Assembly (NCBI GenBank): GCA_002695115.1
Contig: NZOA01000066.1
Span: 19,678-25,167 of the forward strand
Source of the DNA: Planctomycetota bacterium
Lineage (GTDB): Bacteria > Planctomycetota > UBA8108
Direction: 5' to 3'
DNA length: 5,490 nt
A model generated the notes under the pieces. The model was not told the origin of the DNA. It was given only the letters and a program-made list of their open reading frames with translations, and did no database searches. This document shows, piece after piece, positions 1 to 5,490 of the stretch. The position numbers were made by a program, and so were the translations under genes. Within the stretch, counting starts at the first letter, position 1. Each line of letters begins with the position of its first letter.

Positions 1-1049
1 GCGATCAGGTGCGCCGCATCCGCTGGGACCAGCAGCCTGACAGCCGGTTCCTCGATGAGCAGGAGCAGGAGCGCCAGGGCGAATCCGCTTCCTACGCTCC
101 AGAAGATGGTATGGGCGGCGGCTTTTCTCGCCTGGGCTCGATCATCCTGTCCGATGAAGTAGGCGACCAGGCTCTGGCCGACCACGGCATAGGCATCTAG
201 CAGCAGCGCCGTGAAAAACCACAATTGGCGTACGACCTGGTGGGCGGCGGCTGCCTGGTCGCCTGACTGGGTCGCCTTGCGGGTAGCCAGGGCGAGAAAG
301 AAGGTCAGCGAGCCGGTACGGATGAACATATCGCGCCCCGTTGCCAGCAGGTACTTCAGGGTTGGACGATGGAGACAGAGGTGAAACCCGACCTTTTTTC
401 GCAGCGCGGTGACGGCCCAGGCGAGGCCGAGCCACTGGCTGATCACGCTGGCCCAGGCGGCTCCGGCGACACCCATTTCAGGAAAGGGGCCGAGACCGAA
501 GATCATCAGTGGGTCGAGAATGATGTTGAGAGCGTTGATCCCGATCGAGATATAGAGCGGGGTGCGCATGTCCTGGACGCCGCGCAGGGCGCCGAAGGCG
601 GCGAAGCCGACGAGGACCGCCGGCGCTCCAAACAGCCGGATGCGCATGTACTCGACCGCCGTCTCTCTTAGCTCGCCTGTTGCCCCCATCGCCTCGGAGA
701 TCACTCCCAGGAAGGGCAGCAGCACCACCATCAGGAGGCTCAGCAGTCCCGCCATGACCAGCGCGGTTCCGACTCGCCGCCGCAGGAGGTCCTTGTCGCC
801 TTCTCCCTGCGCGCCGGCGGCCAGGGTCTGGATTCCCACCCCAATGAAGCCCAGGACCCAGAAGGCGCCTGAGAGGATGGACGTGGCGATCCCCAGCGCG
901 GCGAGAGGAGTCGATCCGAGCCTGGCGAGGAAGCAGGTATCCGCCAGTGAGGTCAGCGGCTCGGCGATGGCCGTACCGAGTACCGGCAGGGTCATCACCA
1001 GGACCGTGCGGGCCGGCTTATCGAGGAATGAGTGCTTGTGTTCTTTCAA
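1..1049 (-). CDS. MATE family efflux transporter (DinF-like), partial, C-terminus off the left edge
   Basis: Inner-membrane antiporter of the MATE family, which exports cationic drugs or metabolites using a Na+ or H+ gradient; the substrate here cannot be told. The frame is open from an in-frame TAA just upstream of 1049 to the window edge, giving 349 visible residues of a usual 440-450. Family signs, counted from the TTG at 1049: the first helix with LPVLGTAIAEPLTSLADT (about 21-38, E30-P31), LRGVQDMRTPL (155-165) followed by N172, N175 and D179, the GVAGAAWAS signature (193-201), and in the second half AHQ (269-271) and a helix with D285 leading to VGQSL. About nine hydrophobic segments are visible. 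The start is uncertain. ATG at 995 would cut into the first helix, GTG at 998 is also possible, and TTG at 1049 keeps a typical short cytoplasmic N-terminus but has no strong Shine-Dalgarno. It is divergent from the DUF1549 gene. Family call is firm; start and substrate are not. Confidence 0.93.
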   Translation of the reverse strand, partial: MKEHKHSFLDKPARTVLVMTLPVLGTAIAEPLTSLADTCFLARLGSTPLAALGIATSILSGAFWVLGFIGVGIQTLAAGAQGEGDKDLLRRRVGTALVMAGLLSLLMVVLLPFLGVISEAMGATGELRETAVEYMRIRLFGAPAVLVGFAAFGALRGVQDMRTPLYISIGINALNIILDPLMIFGLGPFPEMGVAGAAWASVISQWLGLAWAVTALRKKVGFHLCLHRPTLKYLLATGRDMFIRTGSLTFFLALATRKATQSGDQAAAAHQVVRQLWFFTALLLDAYAVVGQSLVAYFIGQDDRAQARKAAAHTIFWSVGSGFALALLLLLIEEPAVRLLVPADAAHLI

Positions 1050-1062
1050 GGGGCGCTCAGGT

Positions 1063-1099
1063 TATCTGCTCTTCGGGCGGCAGGCAAACCTATCTGCTC
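1063..1099. repeat. 9-bp direct repeat TATCTGCTC in front of the MATE gene
   Basis: TATCTGCTC occurs at 1063-1071 and again at 1091-1099, 28 bp apart start to start, with partial similarity continuing to the right. Read on the MATE strand it is GAGCAGATA, 14 and 42 bases upstream of the TTG start. The copy nearer the gene overlaps a weak -10-like GATAAC (1066-1061) that has a -35-like TTGCCT (1087-1082) at a short 15-base spacing. This is a possible operator for the transporter. A 9-bp repeat in a 200-base region could also be chance. Confidence 0.35.
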
Positions 1100-1124
1100 G
1101 TTGTCCCGCTGGACACCCTGGAAA

Positions 1125-1152
1125 TTGATCCCTGCCGTGGTCTGTCTATAAT
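1125..1152 (+). promoter_or_regulatory. Sigma70-type promoter for the DUF1549-DUF1501 operon
   Basis: A -35 box TTGATC at 1125-1130 (four of six consensus bases) is separated by 16 bases from a perfect -10 box TATAAT at 1147-1152. Transcription would begin near 1159, leaving a leader of about 88 bases before the ATG at 1247. It is the best promoter match seen between the divergent genes. The -10 is followed by A, so the other strand reads TATTATA, a five-of-six -10 facing the MATE gene. Confidence 0.68.
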
Positions 1153-1191
1153 AGAACTCGCCGGAAACGTTCGTGCTAGCCGCTTGTCTTT

Positions 1192-1239
1192 GAAGCTCGT
1201 TCACAGAGCTTCCCGAACCCGTCAGTGCCCTTGCGGGCA
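1192..1239 (+). promoter_or_regulatory. Two small hairpins in the operon leader
   Basis: The predicted leader holds a perfect 7-bp inverted repeat, GAAGCTC at 1192-1198 with GAGCTTC at 1206-1212 around a 7-base loop. A second, 5-bp stem follows, TGCCC at 1226-1230 with GGGCA at 1235-1239 around TTGC. The second stem ends on the first base of the Shine-Dalgarno AGGTGA, so it could affect access to the ribosome binding site. Neither stem is followed by a T run, so neither looks like a terminator. No known riboswitch class is recognised. Confidence 0.35.
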
Positions 1240-1244
1240 GGTGA
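1239..1244 (+). promoter_or_regulatory. Shine-Dalgarno AGGTGA that supports the ATG at 1247
   Basis: AGGTGA at 1239-1244 matches the anti-Shine-Dalgarno complement. AGG ends 5 bases before the ATG at 1247 and 11 before a second in-frame ATG at 1253; an in-frame GTG at 1241 lies inside the motif. Together with the signal peptide that begins right after it, this rules out the much longer frame that opens at 947 inside the MATE gene. Confidence 0.55.
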
Positions 1245-1246
1245 GT

Positions 1247-3499
1247 ATGTCGATGCGAAATCAATTTCTCCTCTTGAGCTGCGCGGCCGTGTTCGGCTGC
1301 CTCCTGGCGGGAAGTGGTTCGCTCCTGTGCGCGGCCGAGCACCCTGTAGATTTTTCCAATGACGTGATGGCGGTGCTCTCGAAGGCCGGCTGCAACCAGG
1401 GCACCTGCCACGGCAATCGTTTCGGCAAGGGGGGCTTCAAGCTCTCGCTCCGGGGGCAGGATCCCGCCACCGACTTCCAGACGATTACGCGTGGTCTTGG
1501 GGGGCGCCGTGTGGACAGGGTCGATCCGGGCAAGAGCCTCATACTCCTGAAACCCTCCGCTGAGATTCCCCACGAGGGGGGGCGGCGTTTCAGCGCCGGG
1601 GAGGTTCCTTTTCAGATCCTCCGAGACTGGATCGAGGAAGGCCTGCCGGGGCCGGATCCCGGCTCCCCGAAGCTGCTGCGGTTGGAGACCAGTCCCGGAG
1701 GAGGGGAACTCGAGGTTCTTGTCGAGCCCGCCTTCGAGTTGAGGATCCGGGTTTACGCCGAGTTCTCCGATGGGACAAGGAGGGACGTGAGCGAGCTTGC
1801 CGTCTACGAGAGCACCGACGCGGCAGCGGCGGTCTCATCCCAGGGGGTCGCCAGGAGGGTCTCTTTCGGGGAGGCCACGATCCTGGTCCGGTATCTCGAG
1901 CTCCAGGTTCCCGTGAGGGTAGCCTTTGTTCCGGCGATGGAGGGCTACGAGTGGAGAGGACACCAGGAGAAGAACTTTATCGACAAGGCCATCTTCGGAA
2001 AGCTCAGGCTGCTGCGGATGAATCCCTCAGAGATCTGTGATGACACGGTCTTCCTGCGGCGCGCGACCCTCGATCTTGCGGGGCGTCTTCCCACCTCGAC
2101 TGAGGCGAGGGAGTTCACCTTCGATGAGGGTGAAGCCAAACGGGCTCGTAAAATCGACGAGCTGCTCGCGACGGCTGAGTTCGCCGATTTCTGGGCGCTC
2201 AAGTGGGGGGATCTCCTGCGCAACGAGGAGAAGGTCCTCGACCGCAAGGGAGTCCAGTCCTTTCAGCGCTGGCTGCGAGACAGCATCGCCCGGGGGAAGC
2301 CACTCGACGTCTTTGCCCGGGAGATTCTTACCGCCCGCGGCAGCACCTACAGAAATCCCCCGGCGAACTATCTCCGGGCCAATAGGGATGTTCTCGAGCG
2401 CGCCGAAAATACCGCGCAGGTATTTCTCGGCGTCCGGCTCGCCTGCGCCAAATGTCATAACCATCCTTTCGAGCGCTGGACCCAGGACGATTATTACGGC
2501 TGGGCGGCGCTGTTTTCCAGGGTCCGGTACAAGGTGTATGAAAACAAGCGTCGGGATGGCCTCGATAAGAACGCCTTCATCGGTGAGCAAATCGTCTGGA
2601 TGGCGCGCGATGGATCTCTGAAGGATCCCCGGGATGGAAGGGATGTCACTCCCCGGCTGCTCGGCACGGACGATGGGATCCCCACGAAAGAAGATGATCC
2701 CATGAAATTTCTCGCCGAGTGGGTGGTGAGTCCGAAGAACCCGTTCTTCGCGAGATCTCTCGTAAACCGGATCTGGTTCAACCTCATGGGTACGGGGCTC
2801 GTCGAGCCGGTCGATGATTTTCGCGTCACGAATCCGCCTAGCCACCCCGGGCTGCTGGAGCGGCTTGCCCGGGAGCTGGAGCGAAGCGCCTTCGATCTCA
2901 GGGGGCTTATCCGGCTGGTCATGAATTCGAGCGCCTACCAGCTGAGCTCCATTCCGCTGCCATCGAATGAGCATGCCGAAACCGGCTTTGCGAGGACTTA
3001 TCCACGGCGTCTCGATGCGGAGCAATTGGTGGATGCTCTCGCGCAGGTGCTCGGGACGCGTCCCGCCTTCAACGGTTATCCGCGCGGGATCCGGGCGGTA
3101 CAGATTCCCGGCACCAACGCGATCCTGCCCCGGTACAAAAAACCCAGCAGCGCGGATGTGTTTCTCAAGCTCTTCGGCAAACCCGATCGCCAGCTGACCT
3201 GTGAGTGTGAGCGGATGTCCCAGACCCATCTCGCCCAGGCGTTCCACCTGGTGAGCGGTCCCATGCTTCACGAGATGATCTCCAGCGGAGAAAATCGGCT
3301 CGAAAACCTGGCGAACTCGGGTATGAGCGATGCGAAAATGGTGGCTGAGCTTTACTGGAGCGCGCTTGGGCGGCCGCCTGTTGAAGCCGAGGCCGTTTCC
3401 GCCGGGGCCCTCTTCTCCTCAGCCGGAGCGAAGCGCGCGGCGCTGGAGGATCTCGCCTGGGCGCTGGTCAATTCCAAGGAGTTCCTGCTGCGCAGGTAG
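1247..3499 (+). CDS. Secreted DUF1549/DUF1553 (PSCyt2-PSD1) protein with N-terminal haem-like motif and Ig-like domain
   Basis: Exported protein of 750 residues, of a family typical of planctomycetes and without an established function. A Sec signal peptide covers residues 1-30 (hydrophobic core about 7-27, likely cut after CAA-30). Next comes a cytochrome-like region: CNQGTCH at 49-55 (C49, C54, H55, a CX4CH spacing), then GKGGFKLSLRG (60-70) and IPHEGG (107-112). Residues about 150-229 resemble a bacterial Ig-like (Big_2) domain, with FSDGTRRDVSE and a GEATILVRY strand. DUF1549 spans about 244-425 and ends in CAKCHNHPF, a classic CXXCH (C400, C403, H404). DUF1553 spans about 484-745, with NPFFARSLVNRIW, a CECER motif (C652, C654) and a closing ALVNSKEFLLRR. 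The start was chosen from AGGTGA at 1239 and the signal peptide; ATG 1253 is the alternative. It has its own promoter and abuts the DUF1501 gene. The domain calls are firm. Haem binding is inferred from motifs only, and electron transfer or extracellular substrate breakdown are guesses. Confidence 0.95.
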   Translation: MSMRNQFLLLSCAAVFGCLLAGSGSLLCAAEHPVDFSNDVMAVLSKAGCNQGTCHGNRFGKGGFKLSLRGQDPATDFQTITRGLGGRRVDRVDPGKSLILLKPSAEIPHEGGRRFSAGEVPFQILRDWIEEGLPGPDPGSPKLLRLETSPGGGELEVLVEPAFELRIRVYAEFSDGTRRDVSELAVYESTDAAAAVSSQGVARRVSFGEATILVRYLELQVPVRVAFVPAMEGYEWRGHQEKNFIDKAIFGKLRLLRMNPSEICDDTVFLRRATLDLAGRLPTSTEAREFTFDEGEAKRARKIDELLATAEFADFWALKWGDLLRNEEKVLDRKGVQSFQRWLRDSIARGKPLDVFAREILTARGSTYRNPPANYLRANRDVLERAENTAQVFLGVRLACAKCHNHPFERWTQDDYYGWAALFSRVRYKVYENKRRDGLDKNAFIGEQIVWMARDGSLKDPRDGRDVTPRLLGTDDGIPTKEDDPMKFLAEWVVSPKNPFFARSLVNRIWFNLMGTGLVEPVDDFRVTNPPSHPGLLERLARELERSAFDLRGLIRLVMNSSAYQLSSIPLPSNEHAETGFARTYPRRLDAEQLVDALAQVLGTRPAFNGYPRGIRAVQIPGTNAILPRYKKPSSADVFLKLFGKPDRQLTCECERMSQTHLAQAFHLVSGPMLHEMISSGENRLENLANSGMSDAKMVAELYWSALGRPPVEAEAVSAGALFSSAGAKRAALEDLAWALVNSKEFLLRR

Positions 3500-4948
3500 A
3501 TGCCTGAAATGAATCGCAACGATCCGAAAACAGGTTCTTTACAGGGCTCGGCGGGGGCCTGCGGAGGGTTCGCGGCAGCGGGCATCAGCCGGCGCAGCAT
3601 CCTGACTGCTGGTGGGCTGGGAATGTTCGGACTTACCCTTCCGAGTCTGCTGCGGGCAGAGGAGAAGGCTGCTGGGGCAGGTTTGGCCCTGCCGGTGAAG
3701 GCGAAGTCGGTCATCTTCCTTTTTCAGTTCGGGGGGCCGAGCCATATAGACACGTTCGACATGAAGCCTGAGGCTCCCGCGGAGATTCGCGGCCCACACA
3801 AGGCCATGAAAAGTAATGTTCCAGGCCTCCCGGTCAGCGAGCATCTTCCGCGAATGGCGAAGCAGATGAACAGGATCTCCCTTGTACGCAGCATGCACCA
3901 CACCATGAAGAACCACAACTCGGCGGCCTATTACGCCCTGACCGGGCATGCTCCGCCCCGGGATGACCAGCGGCTCAGGGATTCGCTCAGCCTCTATCCC
4001 GCCTACGGTTCGGTGGTCGACAAGCTGGCTTCGCTGGGGAGTGAGCTGCCGACCTTCGTGTCCTATCCTCACGTGATCCGAGATGGTTCCGTCACTCCGG
4101 GGCAGCGGGCGAGCTTCCTGGGCAAGGCCCATGATCCTTTCTTCATCTCAGAGGATCCCAACAGCAAGAATTTCAAGCTGCCCGAGCTGAGCCTGCCTTC
4201 CGGTCTCTCCTTTGAGCGCCTGCAGCGAAGAAGAGAGCTGCAGAAGCTCATCGATACGCAGTCCAGGCTGCTTGAGTACTCCTCCGCGGCGAGGGGGCTT
4301 GACGACTACTACAAGAAGGCGCTGGCTATGTTGAGCTCCACCCGGGTCAGGGATGCCTTTGATCTCGCCAGGGAGCCGGTTGCTGTTCGTGAGCGCTACG
4401 GGCGGCACACCTACGGCCAGGGGTGTCTCCTGGCCCGCCGCCTGGTCGAGTCCGGAGTTCGCTTCGTTACGGTCTATTTCGATGCCACCATCGGGGGAAA
4501 GAGCACGACCTCCGGCGGCTGGGACACCCACGGTTTTGACAATACGAGGATGTTCCCGATCATCGAGAAGCGGCACCTGCCGATCACCGAGCAGACTCTG
4601 CCGACCCTGCTCGATGATCTCGATGAGAGGGGCCTGCTCGATGATACCCTGGTCGTCTGGATGGGAGAGTTCGGCCGTACCCCGAAGATCAACGCCAATA
4701 AGAGCCGGGACCACTGGCCTCAATGCTATTCGGCGCTGCTGGCCGGAGGTGGAGTCAAGGGTGGCTACGTCTATGGAGCCTCCGACTCGACGGGCGCCTA
4801 TCCAAGCCGCGATCCTGTCAGGCCTGACGATCTTGCCGCGACCATTTTCCACCTCATGGGGATCGATCCTTCGACGGAGGTCTACGATACCCAGGACAGG
4901 CCGCTGGTGATCGCCGAGGGAGATCCGATCACCGACCTCATTGCCTGA
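3500..4948 (+). CDS. DUF1501 family protein with Tat signal peptide
   Basis: Exported 482-residue protein of the DUF1501 family, which belongs to the alkaline phosphatase/sulfatase-like superfamily; its substrate is unknown. A 30-residue polar N-region precedes a twin-arginine signal, SRRSILTAG at 30-38 (R31, R32), with a hydrophobic stretch ending at LLRA-53, so it is probably exported folded through Tat. The mature domain starts near residue 66 with FQFGGPSHIDTFDMKP (S81, H82, D84, D87), a conserved family opening. It continues with VRSMHHTMKNHNSAAYYALTG (about 129-149), GGWDTHGF (339-346; D342, H344), GEFGRTP (389-395) and RDHW (403-406). These Asp and His residues are candidate metal ligands. 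The sulfatase CXPXR motif is absent. The length is normal for the family. The ATG at 3500 follows the previous TAG with no gap, and ATG 3509 is an alternative. The tight link implies co-translation and joint action with the DUF1549/DUF1553 protein. Family call is firm; activity is unknown. Confidence 0.95.
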   Translation: MPEMNRNDPKTGSLQGSAGACGGFAAAGISRRSILTAGGLGMFGLTLPSLLRAEEKAAGAGLALPVKAKSVIFLFQFGGPSHIDTFDMKPEAPAEIRGPHKAMKSNVPGLPVSEHLPRMAKQMNRISLVRSMHHTMKNHNSAAYYALTGHAPPRDDQRLRDSLSLYPAYGSVVDKLASLGSELPTFVSYPHVIRDGSVTPGQRASFLGKAHDPFFISEDPNSKNFKLPELSLPSGLSFERLQRRRELQKLIDTQSRLLEYSSAARGLDDYYKKALAMLSSTRVRDAFDLAREPVAVRERYGRHTYGQGCLLARRLVESGVRFVTVYFDATIGGKSTTSGGWDTHGFDNTRMFPIIEKRHLPITEQTLPTLLDDLDERGLLDDTLVVWMGEFGRTPKINANKSRDHWPQCYSALLAGGGVKGGYVYGASDSTGAYPSRDPVRPDDLAATIFHLMGIDPSTEVYDTQDRPLVIAEGDPITDLIA

Positions 4949-4966
4949 GGGCCCGGATGGGCTTTT
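4948..4966 (+). terminator. Weak intrinsic terminator-like hairpin after the DUF1501 gene
   Basis: Directly after the TGA stop, GCCC (4951-4954) and GGGC (4959-4962) pair around GGAT and are followed by TTTT (4963-4966). The perfect stem is only 4 bp, extendable by G-U and A-U pairs into the stop codon and the T run, and the T tract is short. It could end or reduce transcription of the operon before aroE, but it is near the limit of what can be called. Confidence 0.4.
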
Positions 4967-5030
4967 CAAAGGGAGCGCAGCTTGGTAACCTGCCCTGCCC
5001 AGCGATCAAGCGCAGGCGAGTTGTTTTTCC

Positions 5031-5034
5031 GGAG
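5031..5034 (+). promoter_or_regulatory. Shine-Dalgarno GGAG for aroE
   Basis: GGAG at 5031-5034 lies 7 bases before the ATG at 5042, an ideal distance, and fixes this start. No convincing -35/-10 pair was found between 4949 and 5030, so aroE may depend on read-through from the DUF1501 operon or on a promoter not resembling the sigma70 consensus. Confidence 0.65.
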
Positions 5035-5041
5035 CGATACC

Positions 5042-5490
5042 ATGGCGAAAGAATGGAATTTCAAGCAGGAGCTGGTGGCGGTCTTCGGCAAGCCGATCGC
5101 GGAAAACCCCACCCAGTACATGATCGAGAAGGCCTTTGCCCATCATGGCCTTGACTGGCGCTACCTCTCGCTCGAGGTTGAGCCCGAGGATCTCGCCGAT
5201 GCCGTTACGGGCATGCGCGCGATGAACTTTCGTGGCGGCAATTGCACGATTCCTCACAAGGTCGCCGTCATCGAACATCTCGACAGGCTGGGAGAGTCGG
5301 CGGCGATGATGGGGGCGGTCAACTGCATCGTGTGCGAGGGAGACGAACTGGTCGGCGAGAATACCGACGGTAAGGGTTTTGTCCAGTCGGTAAGGGAGGT
5401 CACGGACCCCGCGGGCAAGAAGGTCGTGATTCTTGGCGCGGGCGGCGCCGCCAGGGCTATCGGGGTGGAGATGGGGCTGGCGGGCGCCGT
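5042..5490 (+). CDS. aroE: AroE-like shikimate dehydrogenase, partial, cut by the right edge
   Basis: Cytoplasmic NADP-linked oxidoreductase that reduces 3-dehydroshikimate to shikimate in aromatic amino acid synthesis. 149 residues are visible of a usual 270-290, covering the substrate-binding domain and the start of the nucleotide-binding domain. Motifs: VFGKPI (14-19), FRGGNCTIPHK (63-73, catalytic Lys K73), GAVNC (91-95), GENTDGKGF (105-113, catalytic Asp D109) and the Rossmann loop LGAGGAARA (131-139). An oddity is that the usual HSxSP after GxPI is replaced by ENPTQ (21-25), so the two serines that hold the shikimate carboxylate become N22 and T24. The start is fixed by GGAG at 5031. 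It lies 93 bases after the DUF1501 stop on the same strand with no obvious functional link. The family is secure. The exact substrate could differ (shikimate, quinate or an amino analogue), because the substituted pair sits in the substrate pocket. Confidence 0.9.
   Translation, partial: MAKEWNFKQELVAVFGKPIAENPTQYMIEKAFAHHGLDWRYLSLEVEPEDLADAVTGMRAMNFRGGNCTIPHKVAVIEHLDRLGESAAMMGAVNCIVCEGDELVGENTDGKGFVQSVREVTDPAGKKVVILGAGGAARAIGVEMGLAGA

Noticed and set aside
562..1128. Open frame of 188 codons on the plus strand across the MATE gene
   Set aside because: The product is rich in Arg, Ser and Pro with no domain, as expected of an out-of-frame shadow; the minus-strand MATE frame explains the region.
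947..1246. 100-codon upstream extension of the DUF1549/DUF1553 frame, beginning inside the MATE gene
   Set aside because: It runs antisense to the well-conserved MATE N-terminus, crosses the promoter at 1125-1152, and would bury a clear signal peptide in the middle of the protein. The ribosome binding site at 1239 supports the later start.
2027..3271. Long open frame of 414 codons on the minus strand opposite the DUF1549/DUF1553 gene
   Set aside because: The plus-strand product carries conserved family motifs throughout. The antisense translation shows no recognisable domain, and long antisense frames are common in GC-rich genes.
3476..3481. AAGGAG as ribosome binding site for the DUF1501 gene
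   Set aside because: It lies 18 bases before the ATG at 3500, too far for normal use. Direct coupling to the upstream stop codon is a better explanation.
4148..4969. Open frame of 273 codons on the minus strand opposite the DUF1501 gene
   Set aside because: It lies wholly against the conserved DUF1501 catalytic-like motifs, shows no domain of its own, and is explained by GC-rich codon bias.
4982..5010. Possible aroE promoter (TTGGTA at 4982-4987 with GATCAA near 5004)
   Set aside because: The -10 candidate matches the consensus poorly, so there is not enough support to call it.

Overview
The window is GC-rich bacterial chromosome, most likely from a planctomycete or a close PVC relative. 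The basis is a secreted DUF1549/DUF1553 (PSCyt2/PSD1) protein followed directly by a Tat-exported DUF1501 protein, a pair that is strongly expanded in Planctomycetota and related phyla. The AroE-like protein at the right edge also looks like a variant I associate with that group, though this cannot be confirmed without a search.

Layout: (1) Positions 1-1049, minus strand, hold the N-terminal three quarters of a MATE-family multidrug/sodium antiporter of DinF-like type; its C-terminus lies beyond the left edge. (2) Positions 1050-1246 are a divergent intergenic region. It holds a good sigma70-type promoter (TTGATC-16-TATAAT) facing right, a near-symmetrical -10 that might also fire left, a 9-bp direct repeat in front of the MATE gene, and two small hairpins in the rightward leader. 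(3) Positions 1247-3499 encode a 750-residue secreted protein: N-terminal haem-like CX4CH region, Ig-like (Big_2-type) domain, DUF1549 with a CXXCH, then DUF1553. (4) Positions 3500-4948 encode a 482-residue DUF1501 protein that starts on the base after the previous stop codon. (5) Positions 4949-5041 are a short gap with a weak terminator-like hairpin and a clear ribosome binding site. (6) Positions 5042-5490 hold the N-terminal half of an AroE-like shikimate dehydrogenase, cut by the right edge.

The central pair is almost certainly one transcription unit of two exported proteins that act together outside the cytoplasm. One carries two candidate c-type haem motifs and appears Sec-exported; the other is an alkaline-phosphatase/sulfatase-like DUF1501 protein with a Tat signal. 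Their biochemical function is not established. The MATE and aroE genes look like unrelated neighbours. No RNA genes, mobile elements or CRISPR arrays were seen, and every stretch over 200 bases is covered by a gene.
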